From Amia ocellicauda (taxonomy: Eukaryota > Chordata > Actinopteri > Amiiformes > Amiidae): a stretch of DNA of 64,000 nt. Position 1 is the first letter of the stretch. Every line of letters starts with the position of its first letter. The notes beneath the pieces are model-generated. The model was not told the DNA's origin. It saw only the letters and a program-made list of their open reading frames with translations, and did no database searches. Shown here one piece after another: positions 25,260 through 36,091 of the stretch. The position numbers and the translations under genes were made by a program. The DNA lies in contig NC_089851.1 in NCBI RefSeq assembly GCF_036373705.1, positions 58,595,850-58,659,849 on the forward strand, given 5' to 3'.

Positions 25260-26520
25260 TGACCATTGGGGGAGCGATAGCAAGCAAGAGAGTTAGATAT
25301 CGAGAGTCATAGATAGATAGATAGATAGATGGATGGATGGACGGCAAGGCAAGCATCTGATTGACAGTGTTCCGTGATCTGCTGTTATGCTACTATGCTA
25401 CTGACCATTGGGGGAGCGATAGCAAGCAAGAGAGTTAGATAACAAGAGTCATAGATAGATAGATGGATGGATGGATGGACGGCAAGGCAAGCATCTGATT
25501 GACAGTGGTCCGTGATCTGCTGTTATGCTACTATGCTACTGACCATTGGGGGAGCGATAGCAAGTAAGAGAATTAGATATCGAGAGTCATTGATAGATAG
25601 ATAGATAGATGGATGGATGGACGGCAAGGCAAGCATCTGATTGACAGTGGTCCGTGATCTGCTGTTATGCTACAATGCTACTGACCATTGGGGGAGCGAT
25701 AGCAAGCAAGAGAGTTAGATATCAAGAGTCATAGATAGATAGATAGATAGATGTATGGATGGACGGCAAGGCAAGCATCTGATTGACAGTGGTCCGTGAT
25801 CTGCTGTTATGCTACAATGCTACTGACCATTGGGGGAGCGATAGCAAGCAAGAGAGTTAGATATCAAGAGTCATAGATAGATAGATAGATAAATGGATGG
25901 ATGGACGGCAAGGCAAGCATCTGATTGACAGTGGTCCGTGATCTGCTGTTATGATACTATGCTACTGACCATTGGGGGAGCGATAGCAAGCAAGAGAGTT
26001 AGATATCAAGAGTCATAGATAGATAGATAGATGGATGGATGGATGGACGGCAAGGCAAGCATCTGATTGACAGTGGTCCGTGATCTGCTGTTATGCTACT
26101 ATGCTACTGACCATTGGGGGAGCGATAGCAAGCAAGAGAGTTAGATATCAAGAGTCATAGATAGGTAGATGGATGGGTGGATGGATGGACGTCAAGGCAA
26201 GCATCTGATTGACAGTGGTCCGTGATCTGCTGTTATGCTACTATGCTACTGACCATTGGGGGAGCGATAGCAAGCAAGAGAGTTAGATGTCAAGAGTCAT
26301 AGATAGATAGATAGATGGATGGATGGATGGACGGCAAGGCAAGCATCTGATTGACAGTGGTCCGTGATCTGCTGTTATGCTACTATGCTACTGACCATTG
26401 GGGGAGCGATAGCAAGCAAGAGAGTTAGATATTGAGAGTCATAGATAGATGGATGGATGGATGGATGGCAAGGCAAGAACCTGATTGACAGCGGTCCGTG
26501 ATCTGCTGTTATTCTACTAT
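25260..26520 (+). repeat. Satellite block S2, 1261 bp, nine monomers
   Basis: Nine monomers, the last cut at CTACTAT. Marker order is ACAGTGTTCC, then AGATAACAAG, GTAAGAG with CATTGAT, CTACAATG, GATGTATGG, TTATGATAC, GATGGGTGG, AGATGTCAAG and ATATTGAG, ending in the cassette-flanking monomer (AAGAACCTG, ACAGCGG, TTATTCTAC). The length and order are shared with S3, S5 and S7. Confidence 0.96.
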
Positions 26521-26542
26521 CAGCAGCAGCAGCGGCAGATTT

Positions 26543-26616
26543 GGCGCCGTGGCTTAGTTGGTTAAAGCGCCTGTCTAGTAAACAGGAGGTCCTGGGTTCA
26601 AATCCCAGCGGTGCCT
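26543..26616 (+). tRNA. tRNA-Thr(AGT), copy 2
   Basis: Identical to copy 1: all stems intact and both internal promoter boxes consensus. Confidence 0.96.
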
Positions 26617-26902
26617 TAGGCGGGCTTTCTGTGCTCCTTGCGAAGCTTGTGCTTCCGCTTTATCGACCATCAGTTTTAGCAAGATAGGCTTATCGTAAAG
26701 CCATCAGAGGACGTAATGAACCGGAAAGCCAACTGGACAGACGCCGGTTTGTAAAGAAGAACTAGAACCCAAAGGACAAGCGCTACGGCCAACGTCCAAT
26801 TCCCATTGCCGCCCCTGGACAGTCGCAACAGGGAGCTTGTTGCTCCCGTCAACCTTACGTTTTCACCTCTGTGTGCTTCCTTTGTTGCAGCCTGCATCCA
26901 GA

Positions 26903-26968
26903 TTTTGTTTTGTTTTGTTTTGTTTTGTTTTGTTTTGTTTTGTTTGGTTTTGTTTGGTTTTGTTTTTT
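26903..26968 (+). repeat. (TTTTG)n tract, copy 2, 66 bp
   Basis: Three units longer than copy 1, with the same two GTTTGG interruptions near its right end. Confidence 0.97.
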
Positions 26969-27010
26969 GCCTTACGCCTGAGTGTAGGCACTGGGGAATG
27001 GGAGAGTCCT

Positions 27011-27084
27011 GGCACCGTGGCTTAGTTGGTCAAAGCGCCTGTCTTGTAAACAGGAAACCCTGGGGTCGACTCCCAGCAGTGCCT
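27011..27084 (+). tRNA. tRNA-Thr(TGT), copy 2, with T54G
   Basis: Same as copy 1, including G26, the C6-A67 mismatch and the T54G change in the T loop and B box. Function is uncertain. Confidence 0.8.
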
Positions 27085-27248
27085 TGGTTTATGTTGGCCT
27101 AGGCAATGGAAAGGAAGTTTCTAAACGCTCAATACATTTTTGCAAGATGGCCATCCACAGCAAGCAGCTTAAGGTTACTGTAGCCACAGTCTGGCAAGCT
27201 GTCCGCCAGAAGTAGAAACAATAACAAGGGGCGGGGGGAAAAGTGGGC

Positions 27249-27322
27249 CGTCCCTGGGTGGATTCGAACCACCATCCTTTTGGTTAACAGCCAAACACGC
27301 TGAACGATTGCGCCACAGAGAC
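27249..27322 (-). tRNA. tRNA-Asn(GTT), copy 2, with G19T and C25T
   Basis: Anticodon GTT and acceptor, anticodon and T stems are intact. G19 is T as in copy 1. In addition C25 is T, turning the G10-C25 pair of the D stem into a G-U wobble. Confidence 0.82.
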
Positions 27323-27422
27323 AGACAGAGGTGTTGTGGTTGCTGCAGTCGTGCAGTTCCTTCACAGTTGCCAAAAATCATTTCCAGCACACGATTTTCT
27401 TTGTCGTTGAATGCAACATACG

Positions 27423-28683
27423 TGACCATTGGGGGAGCGATAGCAAGCAAGAGAGTTAGATATCGAGAGTCATAGATAGATAGATAGATAGATGGATGGA
27501 TGGACGGCAAGGCAAGCATCTGATTGACAGTGTTCCGTGATCTGCTGTTATGCTACTATGCTACTGACCATTGGGGGAGCGATAGCAAGCAAGAGAGTTA
27601 GATAACAAGAGTCATAGATAGATAGATGGATGGATGGATGGACGGCAAGGCAAGCATCTGATTGACAGTGGTCCGTGATCTGCTGTTATGCTACTATGCT
27701 ACTGACCATTGGGGGAGCGATAGCAAGTAAGAGAGTTAGATATCGAGAGTCATTGATAGATAGATAGATAGATGGATGGATGGACGGCAAGGCAAGCATC
27801 TGATTGACAGTGGTCCGTGATCTGCTGTTATGCTACAATGCTACTGACCATTGGGGGAGCGATAGCAAGCAAGAGAGTTAGATATCAAGAGTCATAGATA
27901 GATAGATAGATAGATGTATGGATGGACGGCAAGGCAAGCATCTGATTGACAGTGGTCCGTGATCTGCTGTTATGCTACAATGCTACTGACCATTGGGGGA
28001 GCGATAGCAAGCAAGAGAGTTAGATATCAAGAGTCATAGATAGATAGATAGATAGATGGATGGATGGACGGCAAGGCAAGCATCTGATTGACAGTGGTCC
28101 GTGATCTGCTGTTATGATACTATGCTACTGACCATTGGGGGAGCGATAGCAAGCAAGAGAGTTAGATATCAAGAGTCATAGATAGATAGATAGATGGATG
28201 GATGGATGGACGGCAAGGCAAGCATCTGATTGACAGTGGTCCGTGATCTGCTGTTATGCTACTATGCTACTGACCATTGGGGGAGCGATAGCAAGCAAGA
28301 GAGTTAGATATCAAGAGTCATAGATAGGTAGATGGATGGGTGGATGAATGGACGTCAAGGCAAGCATCTGATTGACAGTGGTCCGTGATCTGCTGTTATG
28401 CTACTATGCTACTGACCATTGGGGGAGCGATAGCAAGCAAGAGAGTTAGATGTCAAGAGTCATAGATAGATAGATAGATGGATGGATGGATGGACGGCAA
28501 GGCAAGCATCTGATTGACAGTGGTCCGTGATCTGCTGTTATGCTACTATGCTACTGACCATTGGGGGAGCGATAGCAAGCAAGAGAGTTAGATATTGAGA
28601 GTCATAGATAGATGGATGGATGGATGGACGGCAAGGCAAGAACCTGATTGACAGCGGTCCGTGATCTGCTGTTATTCTACTAT
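27423..28683 (+). repeat. Satellite block S3, 1261 bp
   Basis: Colinear with S2 and the same length. Single-base differences include GATGAATGG for GATGGATGG near 28345. Confidence 0.96.
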
Positions 28684-28705
28684 CAGCAGCAGCAGCAGCA
28701 GATTT

Positions 28706-28779
28706 GGCGCCGTGGCTTAGTTGGTTAAAGCGCCTGTCTAGTAAACAGGAGGTCCTGGGTTCAAATCCCAGCGGTGCCT
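28706..28779 (+). tRNA. tRNA-Thr(AGT), copy 3
   Basis: Identical to copy 1 with intact cloverleaf and promoter boxes. Confidence 0.96.
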
Positions 28780-29065
28780 TAGGCGGGCTTTCTGTGCTCC
28801 TTGCGAAGCTTGTGCTTCCGCTTTGTCGACCATCAGTTTTAGCAAGATAGGCTTATCGTAAAGCCATCAGAGGACGTAATGAACCGGAAAGCCAACTGGA
28901 CAGACGCCGGTTTGTAAAGAAGAACCAGAACCCAAAGGACAAGCGCTACGGCCAACGTCCAATTCCCATTGCCGCCCCTGGACAGTCGCAACAGGGAGCT
29001 TGTTGCTCCCGTCAACCTTACGTTTTCACCTCTGTGTGCTTCCTTTGTTGCAGCCTGCATCCAGA

Positions 29066-29150
29066 TTTTGTTTTGTTTTGTTTTGTTTTGTTTTGTTTTG
29101 TTTTGTTTTGTTTTGTTTTGTTTTGTTTTGTTTTGTTTTGTTTTGTTTTG

Positions 29151-29181
<31 letters not shown>
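29066..29181 (+). repeat. (TTTTG)n tract, copy 3, 116 bp
   Basis: Pure pentanucleotide array without the GTTTGG interruptions of subfamily A. Confidence 0.97.
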
Positions 29182-29223
29182 GCCTTACGCCTGAGTGTAG
29201 GCACTGGGGAATGGGAGAGTCCT

Positions 29224-29297
29224 GGCACCGTGGCTTAGTTGGTCAAAGCACCTGTCTTGTAAACAGGAAACCCTGGGTTCGACTCCCAGCAGTGCCT
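29224..29297 (+). tRNA. tRNA-Thr(TGT), copy 3
   Basis: Anticodon TGT, consensus B box GGTTCGACTCC and A box TGGCTTAGTTGG. Position 26 is A (G in subfamilies A and C), which is tolerated in eukaryotic tRNAs. The C6-A67 acceptor mismatch is present, as in all copies. Confidence 0.88.
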
Positions 29298-29461
29298 TGG
29301 TTTATGTTGGCCTAGGCAATGGAAAGGAAGTTTCTAAACGCTCAATACATTTTTGCAAGATGGCCATCCACAGCAAGCAGCTTAAGGTTACTGTAGCCAC
29401 AGTCTGGCAAGCTGTCCGCCAGAAGTAGAAACAATAACAAGGGGCGGGGGGAAAAGTGGGC

Positions 29462-29535
29462 CGTCCCTGGGTGGATTCGAACCACCATCCTTTTGGTTAA
29501 CAGCCAAACGCGCTGACCGATTGCGCCACAGAGAC
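29462..29535 (-). tRNA. tRNA-Asn(GTT), copy 3
   Basis: Intact 74 nt cloverleaf with G18G19, A box TGGCGCAATCGG, B box GGTTCGAATCC and a T4 terminator 6 nt past the 3' end. Confidence 0.96.
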
Positions 29536-29635
29536 AGACAGAGGTGTTGTGGTTGCTGCAGTCGTGCAGTTCCTTCACAGTTGCCAAAAATCATTTCCAG
29601 CACACGATTTTCTTTGTCGTTGAATGCAACATACG

Positions 29636-30620
29636 TGACCATTGGGGGAGCGATAGCAAGCAAGAGAGTTAGATATCGAGAGTCATAGATAGATAGATAG
29701 ATAGATAGATGGATGGATGGACGGCAAGGCAAGCATCTGATTGACAGTGGTCCGTGATCTGCTGTTATGCTACTATGCTACTGACCATTGGGTGAGCGAA
29801 AGCAAGTAAGAGAGTTAGATATCAAGAGTCATAGATAGATAGATAGATAGATGGATGGATGGACGGCAAGGCAAGCATCTGATTGACAGTGGTCCGTGAT
29901 CTGCTGTTATGCTACAATGCTACTGACCATTGGGGGAGCGATAGCAAGCAAGAGAGTTAGATATCAAGAGTCATAGATAGATAGATAGATAAATGGATGG
30001 ATGGACGGCAAGGCAAGCATCTGATTGACAGTGGTCCGTGATCTGCTGTTATGATACTATGCTACTGACCATTGGGGGAGCGATAGCAAGCAAGAGAGTT
30101 AGATATCAAGAGTCATAGATAGATAGATAGATGGATGGATGGATGGACGGCAAGGCAAGCATCTGATTGACAGTGGTCCGTGATCTGCTGTTATGCTACT
30201 ATGCTACTGACCATTGGGGGAGCGATAGCAAGCAAGAGAGTTAGATATCAAGAGTCATAGATAGGTAGATGGATGGGTGGATGGATGGACGTCAAGGCAA
30301 GCATCTGATTGACAGTGGTCCGTGATCTGCTGTTATGCTACTATGCTACTGACCATTGGGGGAGCGATAGCAAGCAAGAGAGTTAGATGTCAAGAGTCAT
30401 AGATAGATAGATAGATGGATGGATGGATGGACGGCAAGGCAAGCATCTGATTGACAGTGGTCCGTGATCTGCTGTTATGCTACTATGCTACTGACCATTG
30501 GGGGAGCGATAGCAAGCAAGAGAGTTAGATATTGAGAGTCATAGATAGATGGATGGATGGATGGATGGCAAGGCAAGAACCTGATTGACAGCGGTCCGTG
30601 ATCTGCTGTTATTCTACTAT
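29636..30620 (+). repeat. Satellite block S4, 985 bp, seven monomers
   Basis: It begins with the B-type signature GGGTGAGCGAAAGC in the second monomer. It then joins the common tail (TTATGATAC, GATGGGTGG, AGATGTCAAG, ATATTGAG) and lacks the AGATAACAAG and GATGTATGG monomers of S2. Confidence 0.95.
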
Positions 30621-30642
30621 CAGCAGCAGCAGCGGCAGATTT

Positions 30643-30716
30643 GGCGCCGTGGCTTAGTTGGTTAAAGCGCCTGTCTAGTAAACAGGAGGTCCTGGGTTCA
30701 AATCCCAGCGGTGCCT
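30643..30716 (+). tRNA. tRNA-Thr(AGT), copy 4
   Basis: Identical to copy 1. Confidence 0.96.
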
Positions 30717-31002
30717 TAGGCGGGCTTTCTGTGCTCCTTGCGAAGCTTGTGCTTCCGCTTTATCGACCATCAGTTTTAGCAAGATAGGCTTATCGTAAAG
30801 CCATCAGAGGACGTAATGAACCGGAAAGCCAACTGGACAGACGCCGGTTTGTAAAGAAGAACTAGAACCCAAAGGACAAGCGCTACGGCCAACGTCCAAT
30901 TCCCATTGCCGCCCCTGGACAGTCGCAACAGGGAGCTTGTTGCTCCCGTCAACCTTACGTTTTCACCTCTGTGTGCTTCCTTTGTTGCAGCCTGCATCCA
31001 GA

Positions 31003-31063
31003 TTTTGTTTTGTTTTGTTTTGTTTTGTTTTGTTTTGTTTGGTTTTGTTTGGTTTTGTTTTTT
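31003..31063 (+). repeat. (TTTTG)n tract, copy 4, 61 bp
   Basis: A-type tract with two GTTTGG interruptions. Confidence 0.97.
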
Positions 31064-31105
31064 GCCTTACGCCTGAGTGTAGGCACTGGGGAATGGGAGA
31101 GTCCT

Positions 31106-31179
31106 GGCACCGTGGCTTAGTTGGTCAAAGCGCCTGTCTTGTAAACAGGAAACCCTGGGGTCGACTCCCAGCAGTGCCT
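31106..31179 (+). tRNA. tRNA-Thr(TGT), copy 4, with T54G
   Basis: As copy 1: G26, C6-A67 mismatch and T54G in the B box. Possibly impaired. Confidence 0.8.
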
Positions 31180-31343
31180 TGGTTTATGTTGGCCTAGGCA
31201 ATGGAAAGGAAGTTTCTAAACGCTCAATACATTTTTGCAAGATGGCCATCCACAGCAAGCAGCTTAAGGTTACTGTAGCCACAGTCTGGCAAGCTGTCCG
31301 CCAGAAGTAGAAACAATAACAAGGGGCGGGGGGAAAAGTGGGC

Positions 31344-31417
31344 CGTCCCTGGGTGGATTCGAACCACCATCCTTTTGGTTAACAGCCAAACGCGCTGAAC
31401 GATTGCGCCACAGAGAC
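31344..31417 (-). tRNA. tRNA-Asn(GTT), copy 4, with G19T
   Basis: As copy 1. The D-loop G19T is the only departure from the intact form. Confidence 0.85.
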
Positions 31418-31517
31418 AGACAGAGGTGTTGTGGTTGCTGCAGTCGTGCAGTTCCTTCACAGTTGCCAAAAATCATTTCCAGCACACGATTTTCTTTGTC
31501 GTTGAATGCAACATACG

Positions 31518-32778
31518 TGACCATTGGGGGAGCGATAGCAAGCAAGAGAGTTAGATATCGAGAGTCATAGATAGATAGATAGATAGATGGATGGATGGAC
31601 GGCAAGGCAAGCATCTGATTGACAGTGTTCCGTGATCTGCTGTTATGCTACTATGCTACTGACCATTGGGGGAGCGATAGCAAGCAAGAGAGTTAGATAA
31701 CAAGAGTCATAGATAGATAGATGGATGGATGGATGGACGGCAAGGCAAGCATCTGATTGACAGTGGTCCGTGATCTGCTGTTATGCTACTATGCTACTGA
31801 CCATTGGGGGAGCGATAGCAAGTAAGAGAGTTAGATATCGAGAGTCATTGATAGATAGATAGATAGATGGATGGATGGACGGCAAGGCAAGCATCTGATT
31901 GACAGTGGTCCGTGATCTGCTGTTATGCTACAATGCTACTGACCATTGGGGGAGCGATAGCAAGCAAGAGAGTTAGATATCAAGAGTCATAGATAGATAG
32001 ATAGATAGATGTATGGATGGACGGCAAGGCAAGCATCTGATTGACAGTGGTCCGTGATCTGCTGTTATGCTACAATGCTACTGACCATTGGGGGAGCGAT
32101 AGCAAGCAAGAGAGTTAGATATCAAGAGTCATAGATAGATAGATAGATAGATGGATGGATGGACGGCAAGGCAAGCATCTGATTGACAGTGGTCCGTGAT
32201 CTGCTGTTATGATACTATGCTACTGACCATTGGGGGAGCGATAGCAAGCAAGAGAGTTAGATATCAAGAGTCATAGATAGATAGATAGATGGATGGATGG
32301 ATGGACGGCAAGGCAAGCATCTGATTGACAGTGGTCCGTGATCTGCTGTTATGCTACTATGCTACTGACCATTGGGGGAGCGATAGCAAGCAAGAGAGTT
32401 AGATATCAAGAGTCATAGATAGGTAGATGGATGGGTGGATGAATGGACGTCAAGGCAAGCATCTGATTGACAGTGGTCCGTGATCTGCTGTTATGCTACT
32501 ATGCTACTGACCATTGGGGGAGCGATAGCAAGCAAGAGAGTTAGATGTCAAGAGTCATAGATAGATAGATAGATGGATGGATGGATGGACGGCAAGGCAA
32601 GCATCTGATTGACAGTGGTCCGTGATCTGCTGTTATGCTACTATGCTACTGACCATTGGGGGAGCGATAGCAAGCAAGAGAGTTAGATATTGAGAGTCAT
32701 AGATAGATGGATGGATGGATGGACGGCAAGGCAAGAACCTGATTGACAGCGGTCCGTGATCTGCTGTTATTCTACTAT
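31518..32778 (+). repeat. Satellite block S5, 1261 bp
   Basis: Colinear with S2 and S3. It shares GATGAATGG with S3. Confidence 0.96.
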
Positions 32779-32800
32779 CAGCAGCAGCAGCAGCAGATTT

Positions 32801-32874
32801 GGCGCCGTGGCTTAGTTGGTTAAAGCGCCTGTCTAGTAAACAGGAGGTCCTGGGTTCAAATCCCAGCGGTGCCT
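32801..32874 (+). tRNA. tRNA-Thr(AGT), copy 5
   Basis: Identical to copy 1. Confidence 0.96.
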
Positions 32875-33160
32875 TAGGCGGGCTTTCTGTGCTCCTTGCG
32901 AAGCTTGTGCTTCCGCTTTGTCGACCATCAGTTTTAGCAAGATAGGCTTATCGTAAAGCCATCAGAGGACGTAATGAACCGGAAAGCCAACTGGACAGAC
33001 GCCGGTTTGTAAAGAAGAACCAGAACCCAAAGGACAAGCGCTACGGCCAACGTCCAATTCCCATTGCCGCCCCTGGACAGTCGCAACAGGGAGCTTGTTG
33101 CTCCCGTCAACCTTACGTTTTCACCTCTGTGTGCTTCCTTTGTTGCAGCCTGCATCCAGA

Positions 33161-33210
33161 TTTTGTTTTGTTTTGTTTTGTTTTGTTTTGTTTTGTTTTG
33201 TTTTGTTTTG

Positions 33211-33241
<31 letters not shown>
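33161..33241 (+). repeat. (TTTTG)n tract, copy 5, 81 bp
   Basis: Uninterrupted pentanucleotide array. Confidence 0.97.
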
Positions 33242-33283
33242 GCCTTACGCCTGAGTGTAGGCACTGGGGAATGGGAGAGTCCT

Positions 33284-33357
33284 GGCACCGTGGCTTAGTT
33301 GGTCAAAGCACCTGTCTTGTAAACAGGAAACCCTGGGTTCGACTCCCAGCAGTGCCT
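33284..33357 (+). tRNA. tRNA-Thr(TGT), copy 5
   Basis: A26 and normal T54. Same C6-A67 mismatch as its paralogues. Confidence 0.88.
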
Positions 33358-33521
33358 TGGTTTATGTTGGCCTAGGCAATGGAAAGGAAGTTTCTAAACG
33401 CTCAATACATTTTTGCAAGATGGCCATCCACAGCAAGCAGCTTAAGGTTACTGTAGCCACAGTCTGGCAAGCTGTCCGCCAGAAGTAGAAACAATAACAA
33501 GGGGCGGGGGGAAAAGTGGGC

Positions 33522-33595
33522 CGTCCCTGGGTGGATTCGAACCACCATCCTTTTGGTTAACAGCCAAACGCGCTGACCGATTGCGCCACAGAGAC
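33522..33595 (-). tRNA. tRNA-Asn(GTT), copy 5
   Basis: Intact, same as copy 3. Confidence 0.96.
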
Positions 33596-33695
33596 AGACA
33601 GAGGTGTTGTGGTTGCTGCAGTCGTGCAGTTCCTTCACAGTTGCCAAAAATCATTTCCAGCACACGATTTTCTTTGTCGTTGAATGCAACATACG

Positions 33696-35244
33696 TGACC
33701 ATTGGGGGAGCGATAGCAAGCAAGAGAGTTAGATATCGAGAGTCATAGATAGATAGATAGATAGATAGATGGATGGATGGACGGCAAGGCAAGCATCTGA
33801 TTGACAGTGGTCCGTGATCTGCTGTTATGCTACTATGCTACTGACCATTGGGTGAGCGAAAGCAAGTAAGAGAGTTAGATATCAAGAGTCATAGATAGAT
33901 AGATAGATAGATGGATGGATGGACGGCAAGGCAAGCATCTGATTGACAGTGCTCCGTGATCTGCTGTTATGCTACAATGCTACTGACCATTGGGGGAGCG
34001 ATAGCAAGCAAGAGAGTTAGATATCAAGAGTCATAGATAGATAGATAGATAGATGGATGGATGGACGGCAAGGCAAGCATCTGATTGACAGTGGTCCGTG
34101 ATCTGCTGTTATGCTACTATGCTACTGACCATTGGGGGAGCGATAGCAAGCAAGAGAGTTAGATAACAAGAGTCATAGATAGATAGATGGATGGATGGAT
34201 GGACGGCAAGGCAAGCATCTGATTGACAGTGGTCCGTGATCTGCTGTTATGCTACTATGCTACTGACCATTGGGGGAGCGATAGCAAGTAAGAGAGTTAG
34301 ATATCGAGAGTCATTGATAGATAGATAGATAGATGGATGGATGGACGGCAAGGCAAGCATCTGATTGACAGTGGTCCGTGATCTGCTGTTATGCTACAAT
34401 GCTACTGACCATTGGGGGAGCGATAGCAAGCAAGAGAGTTAGATATCAAGAGTCATAGATAGATAGATAGATAGATGTATGGATGGACGGCAAGGCAAGC
34501 ATCTGATTGACAGTGGTCCGTGATCTGCTGTTATGCTACAATGCTACTGACCATTGGGGGAGCGATAGCAAGCAAGAGAGTTAGATATCAAGAGTCATAG
34601 ATAGATAGATAGATAGATGGATGGATGGACGGCAAGGCAAGCATCTGATTGACAGTGGTCCGTGATCTGCTGTTATGATACTATGCTACTGACCATTGGG
34701 GGAGCGATAGCAAGCAAGAGAGTTAGATATCAAGAGTCATAGATAGATAGATAGATGGATGGATGGATGGACGGCAAGGCAAGCATCTGATTGACAGTGG
34801 TCCGTGATCTGCTGTTATGCTACTATGCTACTGACCATTGGGGGAGCGATAGCAAGCAAGAGAGTTAGATATCAAGAGTCATAGATAGGTAGATGGATGG
34901 GTGGATGAATGGACGTCAAGGCAAGCATCTGATTGACAGTGGTCCGTGATCTGCTGTTATGCTACTATGCTACTGACCATTGGGGGAGCGATAGCAAGCA
35001 AGAGAGTTAGATGTCAAGAGTCATAGATAGATAGATAGATGGATGGATGGATGGACGGCAAGGCAAGCATCTGATTGACAGTGGTCCGTGATCTGCTGTT
35101 ATGCTACTATGCTACTGACCATTGGGGGAGCGATAGCAAGCAAGAGAGTTAGATATTGAGAGTCATAGATAGATGGATGGATGGATGGACGGCAAGGCAA
35201 GAACCTGATTGACAGCGGTCCGTGATCTGCTGTTATTCTACTAT
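33696..35244 (+). repeat. Satellite block S6, 1549 bp, eleven monomers, mosaic
   Basis: The first monomers are B-type (GGGTGAGCGAAAGC, then ACAGTGCTCC and CTACAATG, as in S8). From about 34165 (AGATAACAAG) onward it follows the S2/S5 order. It therefore reads as a join between the two block types and is 564 bp, about four monomers, longer than S4. Confidence 0.9.
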
Positions 35245-35266
35245 CAGCAGCAGCAGCAGCAGATTT

Positions 35267-35340
35267 GGCGCCGTGGCTTAGTTGGTTAAAGCGCCTGTCT
35301 AGTAAACAGGAGGTCCTGGGTTCAAATCCCAGCGGTGCCT
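35267..35340 (+). tRNA. tRNA-Thr(AGT), copy 6
   Basis: Identical to copy 1. Confidence 0.96.
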
Positions 35341-35626
35341 TAGGCGGGCTTTCTGTGCTCCTTGCGAAGCTTGTGCTTCCGCTTTGTCGACCATCAGTTT
35401 TAGCAAGATAGGCTTATCGTAAAGCCATCAGAGGACGTAATGAACCGGAAAGCCAACTGGACAGACGCCGGTTTGTAAAGAAGAACCAGAACCCAAAGGA
35501 CAAGCGCTACGGCCAACGTCCAATTCCCATTGCCGCCCCTGGACAGTCGCAACAGGGAGCTTGTTGCTCCCGTCAACCTTACGTTTTCACCTCTGTGTGC
35601 TTCCTTTGTTGCAGCCTGCATCCAGA

Positions 35627-35706
35627 TTTTGTTTTGTTTTGTTTTGTTTTGTTTTGTTTTGTTTTGTTTTGTTTTGTTTTGTTTTGTTTTGTTTTGTTTT
35701 GTTTTG

Positions 35707-35737
<31 letters not shown>
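35627..35737 (+). repeat. (TTTTG)n tract, copy 6, 111 bp
   Basis: Uninterrupted pentanucleotide array. Confidence 0.97.
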
Positions 35738-35779
35738 GCCTTACGCCTGAGTGTAGGCACTGGGGAATGGGAGAGTCCT

Positions 35780-35853
35780 GGCACCGTGGCTTAGTTGGTC
35801 AAAGCACCTGTCTTGTAAACAGGAAACCCTGGGTTCGACTCCCAGCAGTGCCT
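35780..35853 (+). tRNA. tRNA-Thr(TGT), copy 6
   Basis: B-type: A26, T54 normal, C6-A67 mismatch. Confidence 0.88.
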
Positions 35854-36017
35854 TGGTTTATGTTGGCCTAGGCAATGGAAAGGAAGTTTCTAAACGCTCA
35901 ATACATTTTTGCAAGATGGCCATCCACAGCAAGCAGCTTAAGGTTACTGTAGCCACAGTCTGGCAAGCTGTCCGCCAGAAGTAGAAACAATAACAAGGGG
36001 CGGGGGGAAAAGTGGGC

Positions 36018-36091
36018 CGTCCCTGGGTGGATTCGAACCACCATCCTTTTGGTTAACAGCCAAACGCGCTGAACGATTGCGCCACAGAGAC
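36018..36091 (-). tRNA. tRNA-Asn(GTT), copy 6, with G19T
   Basis: Carries the A-type G19T change, although the left part of its cassette is B-type. Confidence 0.85.

Larger units (their letters stand above)
26521..27422 (+). repeat. tRNA cassette copy 2 (subfamily A, 902 bp)
   Basis: Same gene order as copy 1. It is 15 bp longer, exactly three (TTTTG) units. It shares with copy 4 the private changes TTTATCGACC and GAACTAGAACC in the Thr(AGT)-Thr(TGT) spacer, which makes copies 2 and 4 closest relatives. Confidence 0.95.
28684..29635 (+). repeat. tRNA cassette copy 3 (subfamily B, 952 bp)
   Basis: Same gene order. The (TTTTG)n tract is uninterrupted, the left border has six CAG units, Thr(TGT) has A26 with T54, and Asn has normal G19. 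All three tRNAs look foldable. Confidence 0.95.
30621..31517 (+). repeat. tRNA cassette copy 4 (subfamily A, 897 bp)
   Basis: Shares all A-type markers and the private spacer changes of copy 2, and sits 4100 bp after it. The length difference from copy 2 is one (TTTTG) unit. Confidence 0.95.
32779..33695 (+). repeat. tRNA cassette copy 5 (subfamily B, 917 bp)
   Basis: Like copy 3, with a (TTTTG)n tract shorter by seven units. All three tRNAs appear intact. Confidence 0.95.

Noticed and set aside
24366-25270. Transposon insertion with target-site duplication around the cassette
   Set aside because: The left (CTACTAT) and right (TGACCATTG) flanks share no duplicated bases, there are no terminal inverted repeats, and there is no transposase.
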